A stretch of 64,000 bases of DNA. It comes from JBGTCD01 sp041749015 (GTDB lineage Bacteria > Bacteroidota > Bacteroidia > Cytophagales > Cyclobacteriaceae). Shown here piece after piece: positions 55,675 through 64,000 of the stretch (positions are counted from its first letter, which is position 1; every line of letters begins with the position of its first letter). The notes under the pieces were generated by a model that ran no database searches, was not told where the DNA came from, and saw only the letters and a program-made list of their open reading frames with translations. The stretch spans positions 1 through 64,000 of the forward strand of contig JBGTCD010000134.1 in assembly GCA_041749015.1 (NCBI GenBank), given 5' to 3'. The position numbers and the translations under genes were made by a program.

Positions 55675-56589
55675 TTGAAACTCATCAGGCGTCTATACCG
55701 TATTGTATCGGATTATACTGGTTTTTCTAGAACTGAGCTCCGAGGTTTAGGGGTACTTTTGATACTTCTTTTACTAGTAATTGCATATAGAGGATTTCAA
55801 AGTGCCTATTTCTTCAATAGGCCTATATCTGATGCGACAGACTGGGAAATGTTGGAAAATATAAAAGCAACCTGGAGCCCTGTAGTGCAAAGCGATACTG
55901 CTATTTTATTTCAATTTGATCCCAACAAAATCGAAAAAGATTCCTTATTGATTTTGGGTGTTCCTGATAGGATAGCTCAGAACTGGGTGCGGTACAGGGC
56001 GGCAGGCGGTAAATTTGAGAATCCTGAAGACATCAAAAAATTGTATGGAATGACGGATAGTATTTATAATGTTCTGGTCCCATATGTTATGATTGAGGAA
56101 TCTGCATTAAAGCCCCGGACCACCACTGAGCGAGATAAGAAAGGCTCAGTTAATCCTGCTCCTTCAGATAGGCAGTTCAGGTACTACATAGAGCCTTTTG
56201 ATATTAACTTTGCTGATACGGTCACCCTAAAGCAAATTAGAGGGATTGGGTCCGTGCTTGCTGAAAGAATTGTGAAGTATAGAAGCCTTTTAGGTGGATT
56301 TGTAAGGTATGATCAATTGGGTGAAATTTATGGTATTGAGGCTGAGGTTCTGGACCGGTTATTGGAGCATGCCTATATCAGGGCTCATTTTGTGCCATTA
56401 AAAATTAATATAAACGATGCCCAAATCCCTGACCTGGTCAGCCATCCATATATTTCCATGAATCAGGCTAAAGCCATTACCGCCTATCGATTGCAGCATG
56501 GCCCTTTTAAAAGAATTAATGATATTGGCAAAATTCATATAATTGATAAAGAAACACTGGACTTGATTTTACCCTACCTCGAACTTTAA
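55675..56589 (+). CDS. Helix-hairpin-helix (ComEA-like) membrane protein
   Basis: 304 residues, start TTG at 55675 (in-frame stop upstream; no ATG suits). One membrane helix near the N-terminus (LGVLLILLLLVIAYRGFQ, about residues 27-44), then three HhH-type repeats: FDPNKIEKDSLLILGVPDRIAQNWVRYRAAGG, FDINFADTVTLKQIRGIGSVLAERIVKYRSLLGG, and ININDAQIPDLVSHPYISMNQAKAITAYRLQHG. These bind DNA or mediate protein contact in ComEA-like proteins. No other competence gene is near; role uncertain. Confidence 0.85.
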   Translation: MKLIRRLYRIVSDYTGFSRTELRGLGVLLILLLLVIAYRGFQSAYFFNRPISDATDWEMLENIKATWSPVVQSDTAILFQFDPNKIEKDSLLILGVPDRIAQNWVRYRAAGGKFENPEDIKKLYGMTDSIYNVLVPYVMIEESALKPRTTTERDKKGSVNPAPSDRQFRYYIEPFDINFADTVTLKQIRGIGSVLAERIVKYRSLLGGFVRYDQLGEIYGIEAEVLDRLLEHAYIRAHFVPLKININDAQIPDLVSHPYISMNQAKAITAYRLQHGPFKRINDIGKIHIIDKETLDLILPYLEL

Positions 56590-56623
56590 TATCTTTAGCA
56601 ATCCGGTGGAGCGGTAATGCAAA

Positions 56624-59600
56624 ATGGAAAAAATACTTAAGAGTTATCTTAACAGGCTTACTAACCTAACGGCCAAAAACCGTTCACTTTTGCTATTGAG
56701 GCTGACCTCTGATCAATTTATTGATATCCATGATTTTAATTTTCTAAATAAGCAGCCTTCATTCTCGATTCTTGAGAACCTGATTGCCGGCAAAAATGTG
56801 ACTTTATGCCCTCATGCCGACAGTCGGGATGAAGATGTCAACAATTCCAGCAGAAAACTAAAGCACCTGCAGCGGGTGGATAAATTCATATATGATGAAA
56901 GAGGCTCCAGAGACCTATATGTAGGATGGCCATTTGTCAGAGGCAGATTCAACGATGGTACACTGGTGCGTTGTCCATTGGTTTTTTTTCCGGTTACCAT
57001 AGAGCAAAATCAGCGAACGTGGCAATTAGTGCCCAGAGCAGAGGCAGGGATTATTCTCAATAAGTCTTTCCTGCTTGCCTATGGCCATTTCAATGAGGTA
57101 AAGATTGACGAAGATTTACTAGAGCGGGCCCTTGATGATTTTGATACGGATAGTACGGTATTCCGATCCAGCCTTTACCAGGTTTTAAAAGATAGTCCGG
57201 TAGAATTAAATTTTAATCGGGATAATTTCCGTGATGAATTGGAGGCTTTCCAAAACTATAAAAAATCAGATTATTCTGATCTGACAAAAAATGGCGAACT
57301 AAAGCTGTTTCCTGAGGCAGTTTTGGGTATTTTTCCTCAAGCTGGATCACATTTGGTACCGGATTATCAGGAATTGCTTCAAAATAATGATTTACAGGAT
57401 ATCGAATCTTTTTTCGCTGCTTCCAATGCTGAAATCGATGAGATGGAATCCTTTCGGGCGGATAGTTTCTATTATTTGAGCCAGGTTAGAGAAGATAGGA
57501 CTTATACCCCTTTTCCTATGGATGCCTTTCAGGAAAATGCTCTTAAGGCTATAAAAATGGGCCGCTCACTGGTAGTGCAGGGCCCTCCGGGTACCGGCAA
57601 GTCTCAGCTCATTATCAATCTCATCTCAGATTTTATTGCCAGAAATAAGCGCGTACTGCTGGTCTGTCAGAAACGGGCTGCTTTGGATGTTGTATTCCAA
57701 AGGATGGAAGCCATTGGCATGGCTCCCTTTATGGGATTGGTACATGACTTTCGGAATGACCGAAAGCAGATTTATGAAAAAATTTCAAAGCAGGTTGAGC
57801 GCATTCCAGAGTATAAACTCCAAAATGCTTCTCTGGATTCTATTCAAATCGAACGCAGGTTTTTACAGGTAAGCAGAAGGATTGATCAAATCGTTGAGGA
57901 ATTGGAAGAGTTCAAAACCGCTCTTTTTGACGAATCAGAATGTGGGATCAGCGCCAAGGAACTGTATCTGACTGCTGATTTGGCTGAGCTGTCCATCAAC
58001 CTCAGGCTGGAATATCGAAATTTTCATTTTGATACCCTTTTAGAATTTGAAAGAAAGCTTCGAAGTTATCTAACCTATGCTGGCAAATTCAACAAACCTG
58101 ATTATGCCCTACAGGATCGGATGTCATTTGCCAGATTCAAAATGGAGGACCAAAGAAATATCCAGACTTACCTTGATGAAATTCCTTCCTTTGCCAATGA
58201 AATTTCAGAAAAGGCAAAAAAAATAATTGATGCAGACCTCAGCCTTGATGATGCCCTGTTCATTCTTTCTAAGCGTGATTTTATTGTGGAATTATTAGGT
58301 GCGCTAAAGCATAAGAATATTTACGAGTACTTCACCCATATGGTGGGATTTCCGGATAAAGACACTGATGGATTGTCATTGGCCAACACGGAGCGGGTGA
58401 TCATGGAGTGCTACAAAGGGCATGGACCGGAGACCAGTCTCCCTTCCGACCAGTTAGGAAAATTTATGGAGGTGCTACAGCGCAGTATGGAAGCGCGGAA
58501 AGGCCTTATTAAATTGGTTCGTTGGGAGCTTTTTTCCAAGGACAAATATTTCATTAAGAGGGTTTTAGTAGCCAATGGTCTCAAAAGTAATAAGGAAGGC
58601 TTCAATACCCTGGTGGAAAGAGTGGATAATCGACTCAACCTGGAACATAATCTTACTAAAGTCAAGGCAAGACCATGGATTAAGGATATCCCGGAAGACT
58701 ATGAAAAAGGTAAACTGCAAGCCTGGTTCTTTCTTCAGCGACAGGCCATAAAAGCCAAGCTGATTTTTTCAGGCCTGCGTAATTTTAAGGAATTCTTTAA
58801 TGTTCAAAATCTTTCATACAAGGAGTTCAGAAGAGAAATTGAAGAATTGTTTGAGGTTCTAAAAACTATTCCGCCTAAGCGGGAACAGTGGCTTAAATAC
58901 TTCAATGATGCGCAGATATCCAGACTTACCGCACAGCCGGAAATTGCGGAAAAACTCAAGAAGATAATCCGAGCAGACTTTGATTCCCTTTGTGAATATG
59001 ACCAAATCAGGGAGTCTATGACGGAGACCGAACAGCAGACTACCAAAAAGTTGCTGGAAGGTAGGGATGAAGTAGATGTAGACCTTGTTTTAGCATTATT
59101 TCTAAGGAGTTTGCGGTTGGCATGGATTGACCACATTGAGGCAAAATTTCCTGTTTTGAGGACGGTATCTTCTATGAAGTTGCGGCAGTTGGAGGCAGAG
59201 CTGCAGGAGTTGGTACGGGAAAAACTTTCAATAAGTGGGGATATATTACTGATGAAAACCCGTGAAAGAACTTATGAGCAGGTCGAGTACAACCGGCTCA
59301 ATAACATGGTTACATACAGGGAATTGCACCACCAAACCTCAAAGAAGCGGAGAATATGGCCAATTCGTAAGTTAATTAATCACTATGAGGAGGAGCTTTT
59401 TGAACTGCTGCCCTGCTGGATGGCTTCTCCGGAATCAGTTTCTGCCTTATTTCCTATGAAGGAAATGTTTGACTTGGTGATATTTGATGAGGCTTCACAA
59501 TGCTTTGCAGAGCATGGTATTCCAGCCATGTTTCGCGGCAAACAGGTGCTCATCGCAGGGGACGAAAAGCAGCTCCGGCCTAATGATTTGTATCGCATAA

Positions 59601-60655
59601 GATGGGAGGAGGAAGAGGAGTATCCTGCTCTGGAAGTAGACTCTCTGCTCAAGTTGGCCAACCATTACCTCATGCAGGTACAGCTATTAGGACATTACAG
59701 GAGTCGCTCATTAGATCTTATTGATTTTTCAAATCGCCATTTTTATGAAGGCAGACTAAGGCTGCTGCCAGATTTTAACGTAGTCAACGCCGGGCAACCA
59801 GCTATAAGCTTTAATAATGTACACGGCACCTGGGAAAACAATACTAACCTTGAGGAGGCAAAAGCTGTGGCGAGTCTGGTCTATGATTTAATGGTGAAAC
59901 AACCAGAAAAATCCATAGGCGTTGTGACCTTTAATGCCCTGCAGCAAAGCCTTGTGCTGGATGAGATCGAATCCTATATTGGGCAAAAGAAAAGGAATAT
60001 ACCTGACCACCTTTTTGTAAAAAATATTGAGAATGTGCAAGGAGATGAACGGGATATCATTATTTTTTCCACAGCCTACGGACCTGATCCCAAAGGCAAA
60101 CTTATCATGCAATTTGGCAGTCTAAATGCCCCGGGTGGTGAAAACCGCCTAAATGTAGCTATTACCAGGGCCATCTGGAAAATATATATTATTTCGAGCC
60201 TCAACCCTGAGCAGTTAAAGGTGGAGAATGCCGTGAATCAAGGCCCTAAATTATTGAAATCATACCTTCAATATGCTCTGGATGTTTCTGAGGGGCGATT
60301 CAAACCTACCTCACCCCAAAACCGGAATCACGCAGAATGGTACCTAAAATCAAAACTCGCCACCTGGGCCGAAGAGCTTAAAGCAGGCTGGGAGCTAATT
60401 GAGGAAATGCCATTTGCAGACCTTACCATTAAAGCGGCGGACCGGTATGCCGGGCTGGTCATTACTGATGATGACCATTACTATACAAGAGTATCCATAA
60501 AGGATGCCCATGTTTATACACCGGCACGGCTGAACATGCAAAATTGGAAAGTCCGTACAATATACAGCCGGGAATACTGGAACAATGAAGAGGAGGTAAA
60601 GGAGTCCCTTCATCGATTCGTCAATCAACACATGGCCTCTGAACCTAAAGAATGA
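56624..60655 (+). CDS. Large SF1 helicase, DUF4011-type N-terminus
   Basis: 1343 residues. The N-terminus (RLTNLTAKNRSLLLLRL) matches the DUF4011 start, followed by a beta-rich domain. Walker A is VVQGPPGTGKSQLI (about 320). A long helical insert (about 420-930) separates it from Walker B LVIFDEASQCFAEHG (about 950). Motif III GDEKQLRPNDLYRI, LLGHYRSRSLDLIDFSN and the SF1 motif VAITRAIWKIYI (about 1175) follow. The last 110 residues (NHAEWYLKSKLATWAEEL, then WKVRTIYSREYWNNEEEV) look like the Vsr-type nuclease fold of related helicases, but the place of the usual acidic-DG pair reads GLVITDDDHYY. A DNA or RNA helicase in repair or defence; the task is unknown. Confidence 0.85.
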   Translation: MEKILKSYLNRLTNLTAKNRSLLLLRLTSDQFIDIHDFNFLNKQPSFSILENLIAGKNVTLCPHADSRDEDVNNSSRKLKHLQRVDKFIYDERGSRDLYVGWPFVRGRFNDGTLVRCPLVFFPVTIEQNQRTWQLVPRAEAGIILNKSFLLAYGHFNEVKIDEDLLERALDDFDTDSTVFRSSLYQVLKDSPVELNFNRDNFRDELEAFQNYKKSDYSDLTKNGELKLFPEAVLGIFPQAGSHLVPDYQELLQNNDLQDIESFFAASNAEIDEMESFRADSFYYLSQVREDRTYTPFPMDAFQENALKAIKMGRSLVVQGPPGTGKSQLIINLISDFIARNKRVLLVCQKRAALDVVFQRMEAIGMAPFMGLVHDFRNDRKQIYEKISKQVERIPEYKLQNASLDSIQIERRFLQVSRRIDQIVEELEEFKTALFDESECGISAKELYLTADLAELSINLRLEYRNFHFDTLLEFERKLRSYLTYAGKFNKPDYALQDRMSFARFKMEDQRNIQTYLDEIPSFANEISEKAKKIIDADLSLDDALFILSKRDFIVELLGALKHKNIYEYFTHMVGFPDKDTDGLSLANTERVIMECYKGHGPETSLPSDQLGKFMEVLQRSMEARKGLIKLVRWELFSKDKYFIKRVLVANGLKSNKEGFNTLVERVDNRLNLEHNLTKVKARPWIKDIPEDYEKGKLQAWFFLQRQAIKAKLIFSGLRNFKEFFNVQNLSYKEFRREIEELFEVLKTIPPKREQWLKYFNDAQISRLTAQPEIAEKLKKIIRADFDSLCEYDQIRESMTETEQQTTKKLLEGRDEVDVDLVLALFLRSLRLAWIDHIEAKFPVLRTVSSMKLRQLEAELQELVREKLSISGDILLMKTRERTYEQVEYNRLNNMVTYRELHHQTSKKRRIWPIRKLINHYEEELFELLPCWMASPESVSALFPMKEMFDLVIFDEASQCFAEHGIPAMFRGKQVLIAGDEKQLRPNDLYRIRWEEEEEYPALEVDSLLKLANHYLMQVQLLGHYRSRSLDLIDFSNRHFYEGRLRLLPDFNVVNAGQPAISFNNVHGTWENNTNLEEAKAVASLVYDLMVKQPEKSIGVVTFNALQQSLVLDEIESYIGQKKRNIPDHLFVKNIENVQGDERDIIIFSTAYGPDPKGKLIMQFGSLNAPGGENRLNVAITRAIWKIYIISSLNPEQLKVENAVNQGPKLLKSYLQYALDVSEGRFKPTSPQNRNHAEWYLKSKLATWAEELKAGWELIEEMPFADLTIKAADRYAGLVITDDDHYYTRVSIKDAHVYTPARLNMQNWKVRTIYSREYWNNEEEVKESLHRFVNQHMASEPKE

Positions 60656-60700
60656 TCTGAGGCCTTCATCGGATTATCAATAATCTGATTAGGATAATTG

Positions 60701-62455
60701 CTACTTCTTATCTTTTTTTCTGAGCCGGAGTTCTTCCCATTGATCTTCATGGATGGGTGCAGGGGCATCAATCATTACATCTCTTCCGGCGTTATTTTTT
60801 GGAAATGCGATAAAGTCTCTGATGGATTCTGCACCACCCAATAGTGCACAAAGCCGGTCAAATCCAAATGCGATACCACCATGTGGCGGAGCGCCATACT
60901 CAAATGCATTCATCAAAAAACCAAATTGTGCCTGGGCTTCTTCGGTTGTAAAACCAAGGACATCAAATATCTTCTTTTGTAATCCCTTGTCATGTATTCT
61001 TATTGATCCACCACCTATCTCCACACCATTGATCACCAAATCATAGGCATTGGCTTTAATGTTTTTTGGATCTTTTTCTAACTTTCCCTGATCCTCCGGT
61101 AATGGCGCAGTGAAGGGGTGGTGCATTGCGTAGTACCGTTTTGATTCTTCATCCCATTCCAAAAGCGGGAAATCAGTAACCCAAAGAGGTTTGAAAACAT
61201 CCCTGGACCTGAGGCCACAGAGATCGCCCATATGAAGACGTAATTCATTCATAGCACTTTGAGTCGGGGCAATGGCTCCTGCGAGTATGAGCATTAAGTC
61301 ACCTGGCTGGGCACCCATATAGGCAGCCCATGAAATAAAGTCAGACTCATTGTAGAATTTATCCACAGAAGATTTAAAAGTTTTATCATCCTGATACTTG
61401 ACATACACGAGGCCTTTGGCACCGATCTGTGGTTTTTTCACAAAATCGGTGAGGGCATCCAATTGCTTTCTGGAATATTCTCCACAACCTGGAGCATTAA
61501 TCCCTAAGACCAGATCAGCTTGATCAAATACGTTAAATCCCTTGTTTTTGGCAAGCTTGTTTAGCTCAAAAAACTGCATCCCAAACCTTAAGTCCGGCTT
61601 ATCACTCCCATACGTTTTGATGGCGTCATCGTAGGTCATCCTGGGAAAATCCCCAAGGTCTAAACCCTTAAGTTCTTTAAATATAAATCGCGTCAATCCT
61701 TCAAAAACGGTCAGAATATCTTCCCGCTCCACGAAAGACATTTCACAGTCGATTTGGGTAAATTCAGGCTGACGGTCTGCCCTCAGATCCTCATCCCGGA
61801 AGCATTTCACAATCTGAAAATAACGGTCAAATCCGGATACCATCAGTAATTGCTTAAAGGTTTGCGGGGATTGGGGCAGCGCATAAAATTCTCCAGGATG
61901 CATCCTTGATGGCACTACAAAGTCCCGGGCGCCTTCAGGAGTAGATTTAATGAGTACCGGCGTTTCGACCTCGATGAAAGATGCTGCATCAAGGTAATGT
62001 CTGGTCAATTGCATAAGACGGTGGCGGAGTTCCAGATTTTTGCGAACAGGAGCCCTGCGTAAATCCAGGTACCTGTATTTCATCCTGAGGTCTTCGCCAC
62101 CGTCAGTTTCATCTTCTATGGTAAAAGGTGGCACCTTTGATGGATTTACCACCACAAGCTCTTTTACTTTGATTTCAATTTCTCCGGTAGGGATTTTATC
62201 GTTCTTAGAAATTCTTTCTACCACCTTTCCTGTTGCAGATATTACAAACTCACGGCCTGCTTTTTTGGAGGCATTGAGCAGAACAGGATCAGAGATGCCT
62301 TCTTCAAAAATCAACTGGGTAAGTCCATACCTATCGCGCAGGTCTATCCATACCACACTGCCCTTGTCCCTCACTCGCTGCACCCATCCACATAGTGTAA
62401 CTTCCTGACCTACATGTGCCATCCTTAATTCTCCACAAGTATGTGTTCTTAACAT
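60701..62455 (-). CDS. aspS: Aspartyl-tRNA synthetase
   Basis: 584 residues, bacterial type. OB-fold anticodon domain at the start ([23 protein letters not shown]), class II motif 2 [18 protein letters not shown], the bacterial insert domain, and motif 3 [14 protein letters not shown]. The tail ends RKKDKK. It charges tRNA-Asp. Monocistronic, divergent from the next gene. Confidence 0.97.
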   Translation of the reverse strand: MLRTHTCGELRMAHVGQEVTLCGWVQRVRDKGSVVWIDLRDRYGLTQLIFEEGISDPVLLNASKKAGREFVISATGKVVERISKNDKIPTGEIEIKVKELVVVNPSKVPPFTIEDETDGGEDLRMKYRYLDLRRAPVRKNLELRHRLMQLTRHYLDAASFIEVETPVLIKSTPEGARDFVVPSRMHPGEFYALPQSPQTFKQLLMVSGFDRYFQIVKCFRDEDLRADRQPEFTQIDCEMSFVEREDILTVFEGLTRFIFKELKGLDLGDFPRMTYDDAIKTYGSDKPDLRFGMQFFELNKLAKNKGFNVFDQADLVLGINAPGCGEYSRKQLDALTDFVKKPQIGAKGLVYVKYQDDKTFKSSVDKFYNESDFISWAAYMGAQPGDLMLILAGAIAPTQSAMNELRLHMGDLCGLRSRDVFKPLWVTDFPLLEWDEESKRYYAMHHPFTAPLPEDQGKLEKDPKNIKANAYDLVINGVEIGGGSIRIHDKGLQKKIFDVLGFTTEEAQAQFGFLMNAFEYGAPPHGGIAFGFDRLCALLGGAESIRDFIAFPKNNAGRDVMIDAPAPIHEDQWEELRLRKKDKK

Positions 62456-62482
62456 CCAGTATTATTCATTAAATTTGAGGGG

Positions 62483-62490
62483 CAAATTTA
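62483..62490 (-). promoter_or_regulatory. -7 element of aspS
   Basis: On the minus strand TAAATTTG fits TAnnTTTG and lies 27 bases before the aspS start. No clear TTTG is seen at the usual distance upstream. Confidence 0.4.
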
Positions 62491-62518
62491 GTAATACTTT
62501 TAGCTTTTAGTCGTATCT

Positions 62519-63106
62519 ATGAAGGTATTCTCCCTACTTCTTATGAAACTTTATTTTTTAGTTTTTATTCTACTGCCATTTACAGCCCTTGCACAAGAGA
62601 CCAGCGAAAAAGAACTGGTACGCCATAAGCTTGACGATGGGATCACGGTAATGGCCCCAAAGTCATTTTACCAGATGGATGAGGCTGAGGTCCGTCTTCG
62701 GTTTACCATGGCCAGGATGCCTCTTGGTGTATTTAGTAGTCCAGACCGGCTTTCAGAATTTTCGATTACCCCTGCCACTGCCCGATGGGCTGAGCGTGAC
62801 CTTGAGATGGCAATGTCTTTTTACAGGGCAAGCATTTTTGAGTTGTATGAAAAGGTCACGTTTTTTCAGGAGGAGATAAAGGAGATCGATGGCAGGAAAT
62901 ATATTGTTTTTGAATTTGAAGGCAGGATTTCCGGAGAACGAACGGCCATGCGGCAGGAGCCAGGTGTGGCCAAATATATATATTTACAATATTTGGTTCG
63001 TGATTACCGAACCTATGTTTTTAACTTTACAGCCCCTTTAAGGCTAAAAGATCAATGGCAGCCCACGGTGGGTGAAATGATGGGTAGCATTAAGGTAAAA
63101 AAATAA
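62519..63106 (+). CDS. Secreted protein of unknown function
   Basis: 195 residues with a signal peptide (LYFLVFILLPFTALAQ); an alternative ATG lies eight codons later. The mature part (LVRHKLDDGITVMAPKSFYQMDEAEVRLRF, then FYRASIFELYEKVTFFQEEIKEIDGRKYIVFEFEG and YRTYVFNFTAPLRLKDQWQP) resembles the small domain found in secreted stress or lipid-related proteins that trails with a mitochondrial-PsbP-like strand pattern. I give no function. It may be co-transcribed with tadA, 22 bases on. Confidence 0.7.
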   Translation: MKVFSLLLMKLYFLVFILLPFTALAQETSEKELVRHKLDDGITVMAPKSFYQMDEAEVRLRFTMARMPLGVFSSPDRLSEFSITPATARWAERDLEMAMSFYRASIFELYEKVTFFQEEIKEIDGRKYIVFEFEGRISGERTAMRQEPGVAKYIYLQYLVRDYRTYVFNFTAPLRLKDQWQPTVGEMMGSIKVKK

Positions 63107-63128
63107 ATCTCTTCAAGTTTAAATTCGT

Positions 63129-63590
63129 TTGCATAAAAAGGTGGGCCTTTCCGTACATAGCGATGAGCACTTTATGAAGGAAGCCTTAAAGGAAGCGGAG
63201 AAGGCTCTTGAGTCAGGAGAAGTGCCTGTGGGGGCTGTGGTTGTATGCCAGAACCGGATTATTGCGAGAGGTTATAATCAAACGGAAAACCTTCAGGATG
63301 CTACTGCTCATGCCGAAATGATTGCCATGACAGCCGCATCAGGATTTTTAGGAACTAAATACCTGAGTGATTGTTCTTTATATGTGACTTTGGAGCCTTG
63401 CTCCATGTGTGCAGGGGCTATTTTCTGGGCTCAACTTGGCAAACTGGTTTTTGGGGCTGATGATTTAAAAAGGGGATACCGTTTGGTTAAACCCATTTTG
63501 ATCCACCCCAAAACAAAACTAGTACATGGCCTTTTATCTGAAGAATCTAAAGCCCTGCTTCAACGTTTTTTTGATAGAATACGAAATTAA
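63129..63590 (+). CDS. tadA: tRNA-specific adenosine deaminase (TadA-like)
   Basis: 153 residues with a non-ATG start: TTG at 63129, or GTG at 63141; an ATG at 63174 would cut into the first helix (HSDEHFMKEALKEAEKALESGEVPVGAVVV). Zinc ligands and catalytic Glu: TAHAEMIAMTAA and PCSMCAGAI. This matches TadA, which makes inosine at the wobble base of tRNA-Arg; the same fold also includes guanine deaminases, so the exact substrate is by similarity. Confidence 0.88.
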   Translation: MHKKVGLSVHSDEHFMKEALKEAEKALESGEVPVGAVVVCQNRIIARGYNQTENLQDATAHAEMIAMTAASGFLGTKYLSDCSLYVTLEPCSMCAGAIFWAQLGKLVFGADDLKRGYRLVKPILIHPKTKLVHGLLSEESKALLQRFFDRIRN

Positions 63591-63627
63591 AGATTAATTA
63601 ATGTTAAACTTAAATATATAGAAACTT

Positions 63628-64000
63628 ATGGCTTTTGAATTACCCAATCTACCTTATGCACATGATGCTTTGGAGCCTCATATCGATGCTCGCACCATGG
63701 AAATTCATCATGGAAAGCACCATGCTGGTTATACCAACAATCTGAATAATGCCATCAAAGGCACTGATCTGGAAGGAAAGAAGATTGAAGATATATTGAA
63801 AAATGTGGGCGACAAGGCCGCAGTCCGCAATAATGGGGGCGGATATTATAATCATAACCTGTTTTGGAAAGTGATGTCTCCTAAAGGAGGCGGAAAGCCT
63901 ACCGGGGACTTGGCAAAAGCCATTGATGCTGCCTATAGTTCTTTTGAAAACTTTAAAGAAGAGTTTGGAAAAGCAGCTGCTACACGATTTGGATCTGGTT
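63628..64000 (+). CDS. Iron/manganese superoxide dismutase (3' end outside window)
   Basis: The ATG at 63628 opens 124 codons to the window edge. [18 protein letters not shown] is the SOD start, with metal ligand histidines in [16 protein letters not shown] and [11 protein letters not shown]. The last ligands (an Asp and a His near the C-terminus) are beyond the edge, and the metal preference cannot be told. It removes superoxide in the cytosol. It may share a transcript with tadA, 37 bases upstream. Confidence 0.94.
   Translation, partial: MAFELPNLPYAHDALEPHIDARTMEIHHGKHHAGYTNNLNNAIKGTDLEGKKIEDILKNVGDKAAVRNNGGGYYNHNLFWKVMSPKGGGKPTGDLAKAIDAAYSSFENFKEEFGKAAATRFGSG

Noticed and set aside
1..64000. 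CRISPR arrays, tRNA, rRNA, phage or insertion-sequence genes
   Set aside because: No regular repeat-spacer series, no tRNA-like cloverleaf in the gaps, and no transposase or integrase frame was seen. A covariance-model scan was not possible.

Overview
The window is a chromosomal segment of a Bacteroidota bacterium, most likely of the order Cytophagales. The evidence is two proteins of the type IX secretion (T9SS) type B kind, a PorP/SprF protein, a TonB receptor paired with a DUF4249 lipoprotein, a type III glutamine synthetase, a GIN-domain protein, start sites without strong Shine-Dalgarno sequences, and several upstream regions matching the Bacteroidota promoter form TTTG-N(about 20)-TAnnTTTG. 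The species cannot be named from the sequence alone. Most genes are ordinary housekeeping genes in short operons on both strands. I see no phage, insertion sequence, CRISPR array, rRNA or tRNA.

Layout. 1-2.9 kb: a truncated secreted propeller/PKD protein divergent from porP/sprF around a palindromic site. 2.9-7.6 kb: M48 protease, then gpsA with a PlsB-like acyltransferase (phospholipid precursor synthesis) and a membrane protein. 7.8-11.2 kb: a T9SS type B secreted protein overlapping a DCC-family oxidoreductase gene. 11.3-15.5 kb: fabD, folK, sppA, bioB. 15.5-17 kb: a long non-coding stretch with strong hairpins, then three very small exported-peptide genes sharing the C-terminus GQWD, two of them a recent tandem duplication. 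17.2-21.5 kb: a sensor kinase with a periplasmic TPR domain, and metG. 21.5-26.8 kb (minus strand): a thiamine-binding-type protein, leuS and three envelope proteins. 26.8-32.4 kb: a lipoprotein amidohydrolase coupled to a D-threonine-aldolase-like enzyme, a TerB-like protein, a barrel-like protein and a GIN protein. 32.4-35.4 kb: type III glutamine synthetase with a clear promoter and terminator, then a palindromic intergenic repeat. 35.4-41.1 kb (minus): a secreted protein, a C-terminal processing protease, fabH, a TPR protein and a SRAP protein. 41.3-49.3 kb: TonB receptor, DUF4249 lipoprotein, M49-like zinc peptidase and a 999-residue peptidase/propeller/barrel protein. 49.4-51.6 kb: pyruvate dehydrogenase E2 and hslV. 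52.1-55.4 kb: a compact gluconate operon (kinase, 6-phosphogluconate dehydrogenase, permease). 55.7-60.7 kb: a helix-hairpin-helix protein and a 1343-residue SF1 helicase. 60.7-64 kb: aspS, a secreted protein, tadA and a truncated superoxide dismutase.

The best candidate for something undescribed is the 15.5-19.3 kb region: small exported peptides with a shared GQWD tail, divergent from a kinase whose TPR domain should face the periplasm, next to a possible structured RNA. A link between peptides and kinase is inferred from position only. Second candidates are the 999-residue surface protein at 46.3 kb and the helicase at 56.6 kb with a possibly inactive nuclease-like tail.
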